64,000 bases of DNA from RAM1 sp050247515 (lineage in GTDB: Bacteria; Pseudomonadota; Gammaproteobacteria; Burkholderiales; Burkholderiaceae_C): positions 62,001-126,000 of the forward strand of contig JBFWUB010000002.1 in assembly GCA_050247515.1 (NCBI GenBank). The letters run 5' to 3'. Positions 32,255-40,992 of this stretch are shown piece after piece. How positions within the stretch are numbered: position 1 is the stretch's first letter; the number at the start of each line of letters is the position of its first letter. The notes below the pieces were generated by a model. That model saw nothing but the letters and a program-made list of their open reading frames with translations. It searched no databases and was not told where the DNA came from. A program made the translations under genes and the position numbers.

Positions 32255-33921
32255 CAGCCCTCCAGCAGCAGGTCCAGGCCGCTGTCATCGGCCGGGGGTG
32301 GCATGGCCGGCGGCGGCGTGACGCCCAGCGCCTGGTCATACACCGCTCGGTAGCGCGAGAACATCACCGGGTGGGTGTAGTACCGCTCCACCCGCGTGAT
32401 GCCGGCCTGCGCTGCCTTGTGCCAGGCCACCTCATCGCCCAGCAGACGCATGGCGGCCTCGGCCAGCGCCTGCGGATCGGCAATGCCCACTACCTCGCCC
32501 GACGCGCCCAGGGCCTGGTCTTCCTCGTCCAGCCCATAGACCAGCTGGCGGCACGAGCCCACGTCGGTGCTGACGGTAGGCACGCCGGCTGCGTAGCCTT
32601 CCAGGATCACCAGCGGCAAGGCCTCGCTGATGGAGCTGAGCACCACCAGGCCGATCTGCGGCAGCAGGTCGGTCAGCTTCTGGAAGCCCAGGAATTTCAC
32701 GTTGTCCTGCAGGCCCAGGCTGGCGACCAGGTCCTTGCATTCGGCGGCGTAGTCGGGGCTTTCTTCCTCGGGGCCGGCGATCCAGGCCTGCACCTGGGGC
32801 ATGCGGTTGGCGATGGTGCGGGTGGCGCGGATGTAGGTCTTGATGTCCTTGATCGGCACCACACGGCCAATCAGGCACATGATGGGCGGCACCTTGGCGG
32901 GCCGCAACGCACGCAGCGCGCCAAAGCGCACCACGTCGATGCCGTTGGGGATGTTGCTGGTGCGCCGCGCGTCGGCGCCGTCCTGCACCTGGCGCAGGCG
33001 GTTGGCTTCGTACAGCGCAATGATCTGGTCGCTGGCGTCGTAACACATGCGCCCCAGCGCTTCAAAGAACCTGATCCACATCGTGCGGAAATAGCCCGCA
33101 TGGGTGGCATCACGCTGCAGCAGCGTGCGGTTGTCGGCGATCCAGCGCGCGGCATACAGGTCAATGCGCCGTTCCTTGGTGTAGATGCCGTGCTCGCTGA
33201 GGATCAGGTGGCGGTTGTAGCGGCGCTTGAGCAGCGCGCCCAGAAAGCCCGCGTAGCCGGTGGACACCGAGTGGTAGCAGCGCACCGGCGGAAACTTTTC
33301 CACAATGGCCGACAGCACCCAGATCGGCGAATGCATGGTGCGCACCGTCCAGAAGTAGTCCACGAAGCTCGGGTCGGTGCAGCGCTCGCGGTACTGCTGG
33401 GTGATGTAGTTCCAGCTGGCCTCGGTGTACAGAAACTGCGAACGGTCCATGCGGCCTTCGAGTTCGCCGGTGATGGTGCCCAGCACCTCGCCGCCGCGCT
33501 GCGCCAGGTTCCGCGGGTCGCGGAAGTAGTCGTGCAGCTCGCGGTTCAGCGCGAACATGGCCGCGTCACCCCGCTGCGGCGTCACCGGTGGCGTGCCACC
33601 TGTTTCGTACAGGTAGTGTTCCTCGATGTGCACCACGTTGGCGGGCAGCTGGAACTTCTTTTCGCCATAGTCCTGCCGGCGCGAGCCCAGAAAGCAGATG
33701 GCAAAGGTCAGGTCCGGAAAGCCGTTGATGATCTGGTGCACCCAGCTGGACACGCCGCCGGACACATAGGGATAGGTGCCTTCCAGCAGCAGGCCGACGT
33801 CGGCGATGGGCAGGACAGGCGAATCGGGCCGAGCGCCGGGCCGTCCCAAGCCGGCCCGGGCCCCCTCGGGGGGCAGCGACCCACACGCAGTGAGGGAGCG
33901 TGGGGGCTCACGTTCAGACAT
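32254..33921 (-). CDS. pelF: Pel glycosyltransferase PelF
   Basis: PelF is the cytosolic GT4 polymerase using UDP-GalNAc/GlcNAc. It has the conserved ADVGLLLEGTYPYVSGGVSSWVHQ near residue 40, the SNIPNGIDVVRF segment, and the nucleotide-sugar site SEALPLVILEGYAAGVPTVSTDVGS. The ATG at 33921 gives 555 residues; a TTG at 33930 is also possible. Residues about 5-22 before the conserved region are encoded by an intergenic-type repeat (33858-33907), so the normal start may once have lain downstream. It overlaps pelE by eight bases. Confidence 0.94.
   Translation of the reverse strand: MSEREPPRSLTACGSLPPEGARAGLGRPGARPDSPVLPIADVGLLLEGTYPYVSGGVSSWVHQIINGFPDLTFAICFLGSRRQDYGEKKFQLPANVVHIEEHYLYETGGTPPVTPQRGDAAMFALNRELHDYFRDPRNLAQRGGEVLGTITGELEGRMDRSQFLYTEASWNYITQQYRERCTDPSFVDYFWTVRTMHSPIWVLSAIVEKFPPVRCYHSVSTGYAGFLGALLKRRYNRHLILSEHGIYTKERRIDLYAARWIADNRTLLQRDATHAGYFRTMWIRFFEALGRMCYDASDQIIALYEANRLRQVQDGADARRTSNIPNGIDVVRFGALRALRPAKVPPIMCLIGRVVPIKDIKTYIRATRTIANRMPQVQAWIAGPEEESPDYAAECKDLVASLGLQDNVKFLGFQKLTDLLPQIGLVVLSSISEALPLVILEGYAAGVPTVSTDVGSCRQLVYGLDEEDQALGASGEVVGIADPQALAEAAMRLLGDEVAWHKAAQAGITRVERYYTHPVMFSRYRAVYDQALGVTPPPAMPPPADDSGLDLLLEG
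33858..33907. repeat. G-run intergenic-type repeat inside the pelF 5' end
   Basis: The sequence with GGGCCCCCT and CGGGGGGCAGCG followed by ACACGCAGTGAGGGAGCG and TGGGGGC resembles a repeat that is abundant between genes in Comamonadaceae (my recollection, not checked). Here it is translated as part of PelF (CGSLPPEGARAGLG region). No second copy of this subtype was seen in the window. Confidence 0.5.
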
Positions 33922-34966
33922 GGAGATCAACGCCGCTCACCTGCTTTTGCCGCCAGAACGCCGCCATGCCGCGCAGCTGGTGCGGCAGCTGGGCCGAATC
34001 GGGCATGCGGCTCATGTACTTGCGCACGCCGTCCAGGTCGCGGCGCAGCCAGGCGATCTGCGCCATCAGCGGCCAGATTTCCTGCAGCGGCATGCGCACC
34101 TTGCGCGCCAGGTCCAGCGCGCGCGCGGCGGCGGCCAGTTGGTCCAGCTCGATCAGCACGCGCGCATACAGCTGCCACACGCTGGGCACATAAGCATCCA
34201 GCACCAGCACGTCCTCACACAGCTTTTGCGCCTGCTCCAGCGCAAAGCGGCGCAGGTCGCCGCGCGCCAGGCCCGTGTCGGCCTGCAGCCAGTGCAGCTC
34301 GGCCAGGCGGCGCAATGCGTTGACCAGCGGCGCACGGTCATCACCTTCGCGTGCCTCGGCCAGGCGGGCGCGCGCCTGCTGGATCTGGCGCGTGAGGTCC
34401 TTTTCCCAGGCGTCCACCATGCTGTAGGCCAGCAGGCGGATGTCTTCCGACGGGTCGGCCAGCAGGCTTTGCAGCAGGGGCACAGCCGCCTTGGGCCGCA
34501 TGGACTGCAGCGCCACCAGCACGCGCAGGCGGGTTTCCAGCGGCAGCGACGGGTCTTTCAGGATGCGCCGCGCGTCGCCCGCGCGCAGGTCGCTGCGCTC
34601 GGTGGCCTCGCGCTGCACTTCTGAAAACTCGGGCATGTGCACGGCCACGAAGCGCTCGGTACGCAGTATCTTGGGGTAGCGCTGCGCCACCTGCACCGCC
34701 AGCACGGTGCACAGCACGCCCAGCACCGGCACAAAAAACGCCAGGCAGTACAACAGCGCATAGGCCGGGCGCGCCGGCACGCGGTACTGCGCGGGCAAGA
34801 GCCCCCAGGCCAGCCAGGCCGACACGGCCGCGGCCAGCCCGTGCATGGCAAAGTAGGCCGTCAGGTTGTCCACCGTGTAGCCGGCCACCTGCCAGGTGTC
34901 GCCCAGCAGCAGCAAGGACGCCAGTTCGGCCACCAGCGCCAGCGCAACCTTGAGCCAGCCGGTCAT
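33914..34966 (-). CDS. pelE: Pel inner-membrane TPR protein PelE
   Basis: PelE links PelD to the synthase through helical repeats. The 350-residue protein has two hydrophobic segments at the N-terminus (about 10-65 and 70-92) and then TPR-like helices rich in Ala and Leu (e.g. LQSLLADPSEDIRLLAYSMVD, VLVLDAYVPSVWQLYARVL). Its ATG overlaps the pelD stop by four bases. Confidence 0.88.
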   Translation of the reverse strand: MTGWLKVALALVAELASLLLLGDTWQVAGYTVDNLTAYFAMHGLAAAVSAWLAWGLLPAQYRVPARPAYALLYCLAFFVPVLGVLCTVLAVQVAQRYPKILRTERFVAVHMPEFSEVQREATERSDLRAGDARRILKDPSLPLETRLRVLVALQSMRPKAAVPLLQSLLADPSEDIRLLAYSMVDAWEKDLTRQIQQARARLAEAREGDDRAPLVNALRRLAELHWLQADTGLARGDLRRFALEQAQKLCEDVLVLDAYVPSVWQLYARVLIELDQLAAAARALDLARKVRMPLQEIWPLMAQIAWLRRDLDGVRKYMSRMPDSAQLPHQLRGMAAFWRQKQVSGVDLHV

Positions 34967-36624
34967 TCCTTGCTCTCCACCAGCCAGCGCAGCCGCGCAA
35001 AGCCCTGCTCGCGCCCCAGCGGGAAGTCAAACGCGCTCAGCTCCTGCGGGCTCAAGTCGCCAAAGCGCTGCGCGATGCCGTCAAACAGCCGCCGCTTGTA
35101 GATGCGCACGCCCGCCGGGTCCGAGAACGGCACCAGCGCGATCACGCAGGGCGCGCCGCGCTGGCCGGTGCCTTCCAGCGGCCAGCGCCAGGCCGTCTCG
35201 CCGCGTGAATGCAGCTCCATCAGGCCATCGAGGATTTCCACGTCGCGCGCATGTTCGGCGCGCCACACCACGCAGCGGCTTTCCAGCCCGTAGTCGGTGC
35301 GCAGCCGCGTGAGCCAGCCGAACTCTCCGGCCAGGCCGCGCGGCGCATCGGGCCAGACCTTGAGCAGCTCGCCCGCGCTGACCGACAGACGCAGGTAGTC
35401 GGCATAGCTTTCCAGCAGCACGGCCACCGTCTGCAGGTTGTCGGCCGTGAGCGCGGTGAACGGCATGTTGCCGATCACCATCAGGCCAAACGGCTGGCGT
35501 TCGGTGCTGATCAGCGGCGTGGCGGCAATCAGCGACGAGCGCCGCGCCTTTTCCAGCAGCGCGTCCTGCAGGTGGACCTGGTGGCCGGTTTCCAGCGCGC
35601 GCAGCACCATGGGGTCGTCCGGCGGCGGGTCCACGATGCGGCCCACCGCGGCCACGCGCTCCAGCGTCAGCACCGGCTCCATGCGCACCTCGTACAGCGC
35701 CGCCGTTTCCACGCGGCACTGCGTCACCACGAAGTCCAGCATCATCTGCGCGCCGGGCAGGCCGCTCACGTCGTGCGGGTTGCTGCGGGTGTAGCGGTCC
35801 ATCATGGAGCGCAGGTCGATCAGCGCCTCGCGCAGCGTGCCGGGGCGGTCCACCATTTCATATTCCAGCTCGTCGTGCGACAGCTTCACCAAGTACAGCC
35901 GGCGCGTCAGCCGCTCGGCCTTGTCGTTCAGGAAGCGCAGGCTTTCCTGCAGCCGCAGCACGCGCAGGCGCCAGTAGCTGCCGAATTCGCCCGCGATCAG
36001 CATGGCAATCGCGCCGCCCAGGAAATACAGCCGCGGGAACTCCGTGCCCGGCGCCAGCCAGGCCCAGGCCGCCAGCAGGCCGAATGAAGCCGCCGCGCCG
36101 TAGCCCACGCCGTAGCGCAGCGCGATCAGCCAGGGGCCCAGCCAGGGCCAGGGAAAGCCTTCGTTGATGAAGAACGGGTTGGCCGGGTTGCTGATGAAGG
36201 CCAGGTACACGAACAGCGCGGGCCACAGCAATGTCTCCAGCATGCGGCCGGCCAGCCCCGGATGGTGGCGGATGAAGCGGCGCAGCATGAGCCGCACCAG
36301 GCCCGCGCCGCGGTGCGTGACCACCCAGGCCACCAGCAGCGGGCGCAGCCAGCGTTGCGCGCGCGTGCGCTCGCCGCCATCCACCGGGTTTTGCAGCGCG
36401 TCCAGCATGTCCTGCACGGATGCGCTGAAATCTGAATAGATCGTGTCCTTGGCCGGGTCAAAACCCACGCCGCCCACGTTGGCGCCACCGTCGCCGCGGC
36501 GCAGGCGCGCCGCGCGCAGGCCCATGGGCGCGCTGTCGGCGGGCACCTCGTGGTCCGGCGGCTCGGGCGCGCCGGACGCGGTGTCCGGGTTATTGCGCGG
36601 TGGCAGGTCGGCCGGCCGGGTCAA
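34963..36624 (-). CDS. pelD: Pel c-di-GMP receptor PelD
   Basis: PelD activates Pel synthesis on binding c-di-GMP. The protein has an N-terminal membrane region with about four helices (residues 125-230), a GAF domain (about 290-415) and a degenerate GGDEF domain that holds the inhibitory-site-like RxxD ligand in Pseudomonas. I could not place the RxxD pair with confidence here. The frame starts with TTG at 36624 inside pelC, giving 553 residues; the ATG at 36525 (MGLRAARLRRG) would give 520. Both are longer than the roughly 455 residues of the P. aeruginosa protein. Confidence 0.9.
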   Translation of the reverse strand: MTRPADLPPRNNPDTASGAPEPPDHEVPADSAPMGLRAARLRRGDGGANVGGVGFDPAKDTIYSDFSASVQDMLDALQNPVDGGERTRAQRWLRPLLVAWVVTHRGAGLVRLMLRRFIRHHPGLAGRMLETLLWPALFVYLAFISNPANPFFINEGFPWPWLGPWLIALRYGVGYGAAASFGLLAAWAWLAPGTEFPRLYFLGGAIAMLIAGEFGSYWRLRVLRLQESLRFLNDKAERLTRRLYLVKLSHDELEYEMVDRPGTLREALIDLRSMMDRYTRSNPHDVSGLPGAQMMLDFVVTQCRVETAALYEVRMEPVLTLERVAAVGRIVDPPPDDPMVLRALETGHQVHLQDALLEKARRSSLIAATPLISTERQPFGLMVIGNMPFTALTADNLQTVAVLLESYADYLRLSVSAGELLKVWPDAPRGLAGEFGWLTRLRTDYGLESRCVVWRAEHARDVEILDGLMELHSRGETAWRWPLEGTGQRGAPCVIALVPFSDPAGVRIYKRRLFDGIAQRFGDLSPQELSAFDFPLGREQGFARLRWLVESKE

Positions 36625-37168
36625 CGCGGATTCCAGAGACGAGTTCGGCGGCCAGGCGCTGGCCCACGGCGGCCAGCGCTTCGCGGCTGCCGCCCGTGCG
36701 CCCGCCCGCGGCCGAATACACCACCTGGTCGCGGCTGAGGTCCTTGACCTGCAGCATCAGGCCCACGGCGGGCTCGCCGTCCACGCCCACCTTGTAGCGC
36801 CATTCATTCACCGCGCCGGTCACCACATAGCGCATGCCCTGGGCGCGGGCCCATTTCTCGGCCTCGGCCTGGGCCTTGCGCTCGGCGGGCTCGAACAGGG
36901 TTTCCGGGTTCAGCGAGGCGGGGTACACCACCAGCTGGCCCAGGCCGGCCTGGCGCAGCGCGGGCTCCAGCATGGCCTCGACCCGCAGGCCGGCTTGCGG
37001 CACGTCGGTGAAATTGGCAATGGGCAGCAGCGCCACCTTGTCCTGCGCGGCAATGGCTTGCGCCATGGTGGATCGGGTGCTGCTGCCCGTGGGCCCCAGC
37101 GGGCTGAAGGCGCAGCCCGCCAGTAGCGCGGCACCGAGCAGCAACGAGGTCAGCGAAAGTTTTTTCAT
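36590..37168 (-). CDS. pelC: Pel outer-membrane-associated lipoprotein PelC
   Basis: PelC forms a ring at the inner leaflet of the outer membrane that guides Pel to PelB. The 192-residue protein has a lipoprotein signal ending in the lipobox LAGC (Cys19) and the conserved KVALLPIANFTDVPQAG. The ATG at 37168 is preferred over 37177. The 3' end overlaps the TTG start of pelD by 35 bp. Confidence 0.92.
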   Translation of the reverse strand: MKKLSLTSLLLGAALLAGCAFSPLGPTGSSTRSTMAQAIAAQDKVALLPIANFTDVPQAGLRVEAMLEPALRQAGLGQLVVYPASLNPETLFEPAERKAQAEAEKWARAQGMRYVVTGAVNEWRYKVGVDGEPAVGLMLQVKDLSRDQVVYSAAGGRTGGSREALAAVGQRLAAELVSGIRVDPAGRPATAQ

Positions 37169-37173
37169 GGGTG

Positions 37174-40100
37174 TCACCGGTCAAAAAAGGTTTCGTACTG
37201 CAAACGCAATTCCCGCACGCCGTCGCCGCCCGACAGGCCGCCGGTGCCGGGCCGCACATCCAGGTGGATGCTCATCTGGTCGCGCCCGGCCACCGAGCCC
37301 TTGGCGCCCAATCGTAGCAATCCCTGCGTCTGCTGCCCAGCGGCGGTGCGCCGGGTTTCAAAGCCCACCTCGCCCCAGGGGCGCCAGGCGCGGCTGTAAA
37401 CGGCAGGGTCGCTTTGCGCCAGGCCCACGCCCAGGCTGGCCGACAGCGCGGTGGAGGACGGGCCGAGGAACAGGCCCACGCCCGCAGGGGCACCGCCTGG
37501 TACCAGCAGCGCCGTGGGCGCGTCGGGCTGGCCGTCGGCGCGCACCACGCTGCGACGCAGCTGCACCTGCAGGCGCACGTCCGGGTAGTCGCGCCGCCAG
37601 TACCAGTTGCCCGTGAGCGCGGCGTCCACCGAACGGCCCAGCGCCGCGCCGCTTTGGGTGCGAAAGCGGCTGGCCGCCAGGCTCGCCTGGCCTTCCAGCC
37701 GGTCGCCATGGCGCAGGTTCAGGCTGGCGGCCACGCGATCGCGTGCGCCGGCCACCGCCATGGCGCTGCTTTCGTCCGAGCGTTCGTTGTGCGCGGCCTC
37801 CAGCTGCAGTACGGACCGGCTGGACAGGCGCCGCGTGAACTGCAGGTACACGCCGTTGATGGCGGCCAGCGCGTCGCGCACCAGCCACTGCGCCTTGAGG
37901 TCACCCCAGGGCGTGCGGGTGTCCACGCCCACGCGCAGCTCGCGGTCGTGGGCCGGCGTGGCGGCGATCTGCAGCGTGTCGCGGCTGCGGTCGCGGCCCA
38001 GGCCCAGCTCCACCGTCAGGCGCAGCTGGGGCACAAGCACCACTGACGCATCCACACGGGTTTCGGTGCGGGTGATCACGCCGGCGCGGCGGCTGCGCTG
38101 CTGCACGCTGGCGCGACTGGCCGTGGCCAGCAGGTCCTGCTGCAGCAACTCCTGCGCTTCGTCGTTGGGGCCTTCGGCGCGGCGCTGGGCCTGCAGCACG
38201 CCCTGGCTGGCGGCTTCTTCGCGCCGCTGCAACAGGCGCAGTGCCGTGAGCCGATCCTGCGGATCGATACGGCCAGCCCCCTGCTGCGACCGTGGCGGCT
38301 CGGCCGCGTCCAGCAGCCGGGCCAGTTCCTGCGGGTCTTCCTGGCCTACGGCCACCGCCATCTGCTGGTAGGCCGGCACGGCCATGCGCCGTGCCTGCTG
38401 CTCCCACAGCCAGCGCCGGGCAGTGTCAAAGCGGCCCTCGCCCAGCAGCCAGGCGCCCACCAGCTCCTGCGTCTGGCGCTTGAGCGATGCATCGGGCGCC
38501 GCCGGGTTGCTGCTGGCGGCCAGCAGCTGGCCGAGCTGGCGCCACAGCAGCGCCTTTTGCTCGCCGCCGGCAAACCCGGCCGCCAGGCGCATCTGCGCCA
38601 GCAGCGCCTGGCGGCCGGCTTCGCGGTCTTTGGGCGCGGCTGCCGCGCGCTGCGCCAGCAGCCAGGCGTGGCGGCGCACGCGCAGCGCCGGTGCCTCGCG
38701 CCCTGTGCGCTCCAGCACGTCGGCATAGTTCATGAGCCACAGAAAGTCGCGCCCGCGTTCGCGCGCCAGCGGCTGCATCAGCGCCAGCGCCATGCGCGGC
38801 TCGTCCAGCAACTGCCAGCCGGCGGCCAGCACCTCGGCATAGGCCGGGTTGGCGCGTGCGGCCGCACCGCGCGCGCCCAGCTCGGCGCGCAGCATGGGTA
38901 CGTCCTGCTGATCCACCAGCAGCCACCAGTACGCCACGCGCAGCGGTGCGTTGTCCGGCTGCAGGGCCAGGGCCCGCGTGTAGTCGGCGCGTGCCAGCGC
39001 CATGTCGCCCAGGCGCGTGTACAGGCCCGCGCGCCGCTCCAGGAACTGCGCCGACTGTTCCAGCCGCGCGCGGTGCGCGGGCGTGAGCGCCGCCAGCAGC
39101 GCGCGCAGGCCCACCGGGCTTTTCTGTTCGGCAATGCCGTCCAGCCAGGCATAGACGATGTTGTCCTGCGCAAAGCGCGGGTACAGCCGCGCGGCCAGCG
39201 CCAGGGCTTCGTCGTCGCGGTCGGCATCCAGGCGGATGCGGATCGCGCGCTCGGCCTGGTAGGCCTGCGGCTGGCCCTGCGCGATCAGGCGGTCCAGCGC
39301 GTCCAGCGCCACCGCGCGTTCACCGGTCTCGTACGCCAGGTCGGCGCGAAGGTCCCAGTACGCGCCGTCAAACTCGCCTGCGGCCGGCAGGCGGGCCGCC
39401 TGCAGCGCGCGCAGCGCCAGCGGCATGTTGCCCAGGCGCAGGTAGATCTGCGCCAGGCGCATGGCGTCGTCGCGCGGCAGCCCGGCGCCGCGCATGCGCT
39501 CCAGCACGGCCAGCGCCTCGGTGGGCCGCCCGGCACGCTCCAGCAGCTCGGCCTCCAGGCCCAGCCAGCGCTCGCGCAGGGCCGCGTCGGCCTGGGGCTG
39601 GGCGGCGGGCAGCTGGCGCACAAAGCCCAGCGCGCCGTCCACCGAACCCAGGCGCTCGTACACCGCCACCACCTTGCGCGTCTCGTCCAGGCTCAGGGGC
39701 CGCTGCGATGACAGCGCCAGCCAGGCGACCAGCAGCGCGTCGTCGTCATACAGCATGGGGCTCAGGCGGAACACATTGGCCAGCGCCTTGTCGCTGGCCT
39801 CGCGCTTGAGCAGCGCCAGCCACGCGGCCAGCGCCTGCGGCGCCAGGCCGGCCCATTCGGATACCTGCGCCTTGCGTTCCAGCCACGCCAGGTCCTGCGG
39901 CTGCAGGATGAGCGCGGCGTCAGCCACCACCAGCGCCGCGCTCAGGTCGGCGGCGGCGCCAAAGGTGTCCCAGGCCAGTTGCAGGCGCTCGATGGGCAAG
40001 GCCCTGGCCAGCGCCGCCGCGCCGTCTTTCACCGGCACCACATGGCGCAGGTGCGCCGCCGCCTCACGCGGCTGGGCGGCGGCCAGGGCCAGCTCGGCCA

Positions 40101-40992
40101 GCCACCAGTGCAGTTCGTCGCCCGTGGGCAGCGGCTGTGTTTCGCGCACCGCGGCCTGCCACGCGGCCAGCGGCTGGCCGGCGGCCAGCAAGGCCCGCAC
40201 GCCCTGGCGCAACAACGTGTCGCGCGCATCGCGCTGGGCTGTCTTGCGCCGCGCGGCAAAGTACAGGTCGGCGGATGTCTGGAACTGCCCTTCGGCCAGT
40301 GCCAGGCCGGCGCCGCGCGACAGGTCGGCCATGCCGGCGCCGGGCATGGTGAGCAGGCGCTGCAAAAGCTGGCCGGGAATGGCGCGCGCCTGCGCCAGCG
40401 CGACGGCCGCGCCCTCGCCGGTGCCCAGTGCCGCCTGCAGCGCCTGGGCGGACTGGATGGCGGCAAACACCTGCCCGGGCGTGGTGACGCTGGCCACGCG
40501 CTGTTGCAGGCGCTGGACGAGTTCGCCCGCGGCCTGCACGGTTTCGCTGTCGCGCCCGCGGGCCTGAGCGTCCCGCAATCGGGCCTGCCACCAGTTGAGG
40601 TCCCAGGCGTCCCAGTCGGCCTGCGCCTGCGCACTGCTGCGTGCCAGGGGCTGCGCTTCATCCAGCACCAGCCGCGCGCCGGTCAGGTCGCCGCCGGCCA
40701 GCAGCTTTTCAGCAAGCAGCAGGCGCAGGCCCATGTCGTCGGGCTCGGTGCGGATGATGTTGCGCAGGTAGGCAATGCTCAGGTCGCGGTTGCCGCGGTC
40801 GCGCCCCTTGGCATCCAGGTCGCTGCGCAGCAGCGTCAGCAGGTCGCTTTTGGGGAACACTAGCACCAGGCCGCCCACGGCCAGGGCCACCATGCCAGCC
40901 AGCGCACCCCATGACAGGATGCGGCTGCGGCTGGCGTCACCCGGCGCAACGGAGTACGACGAGGGTCGGTCCAAGGCTTGCCGCCTCCACAT
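37174..40992 (-). CDS. pelB: Pel export porin PelB
   Basis: PelB is the outer-membrane exporter, with a long periplasmic TPR scaffold and a C-terminal beta barrel. The 1272 residues begin with a cytoplasmic stretch and one membrane helix (LSWGALAGMVALAVGGLVLVF, about 25-45), then many TPRs (about 60-950), then a beta-rich end (about 1000-1270) that closes with a terminal aromatic LRLQYETFFDR. The Met at 40992 is chosen because it is nearest to the helix; the frame reads further upstream in pelA. Overlap with pelA is 56 bp. Confidence 0.93.
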   Translation of the reverse strand: MWRRQALDRPSSYSVAPGDASRSRILSWGALAGMVALAVGGLVLVFPKSDLLTLLRSDLDAKGRDRGNRDLSIAYLRNIIRTEPDDMGLRLLLAEKLLAGGDLTGARLVLDEAQPLARSSAQAQADWDAWDLNWWQARLRDAQARGRDSETVQAAGELVQRLQQRVASVTTPGQVFAAIQSAQALQAALGTGEGAAVALAQARAIPGQLLQRLLTMPGAGMADLSRGAGLALAEGQFQTSADLYFAARRKTAQRDARDTLLRQGVRALLAAGQPLAAWQAAVRETQPLPTGDELHWWLAELALAAAQPREAAAHLRHVVPVKDGAAALARALPIERLQLAWDTFGAAADLSAALVVADAALILQPQDLAWLERKAQVSEWAGLAPQALAAWLALLKREASDKALANVFRLSPMLYDDDALLVAWLALSSQRPLSLDETRKVVAVYERLGSVDGALGFVRQLPAAQPQADAALRERWLGLEAELLERAGRPTEALAVLERMRGAGLPRDDAMRLAQIYLRLGNMPLALRALQAARLPAAGEFDGAYWDLRADLAYETGERAVALDALDRLIAQGQPQAYQAERAIRIRLDADRDDEALALAARLYPRFAQDNIVYAWLDGIAEQKSPVGLRALLAALTPAHRARLEQSAQFLERRAGLYTRLGDMALARADYTRALALQPDNAPLRVAYWWLLVDQQDVPMLRAELGARGAAARANPAYAEVLAAGWQLLDEPRMALALMQPLARERGRDFLWLMNYADVLERTGREAPALRVRRHAWLLAQRAAAAPKDREAGRQALLAQMRLAAGFAGGEQKALLWRQLGQLLAASSNPAAPDASLKRQTQELVGAWLLGEGRFDTARRWLWEQQARRMAVPAYQQMAVAVGQEDPQELARLLDAAEPPRSQQGAGRIDPQDRLTALRLLQRREEAASQGVLQAQRRAEGPNDEAQELLQQDLLATASRASVQQRSRRAGVITRTETRVDASVVLVPQLRLTVELGLGRDRSRDTLQIAATPAHDRELRVGVDTRTPWGDLKAQWLVRDALAAINGVYLQFTRRLSSRSVLQLEAAHNERSDESSAMAVAGARDRVAASLNLRHGDRLEGQASLAASRFRTQSGAALGRSVDAALTGNWYWRRDYPDVRLQVQLRRSVVRADGQPDAPTALLVPGGAPAGVGLFLGPSSTALSASLGVGLAQSDPAVYSRAWRPWGEVGFETRRTAAGQQTQGLLRLGAKGSVAGRDQMSIHLDVRPGTGGLSGGDGVRELRLQYETFFDR

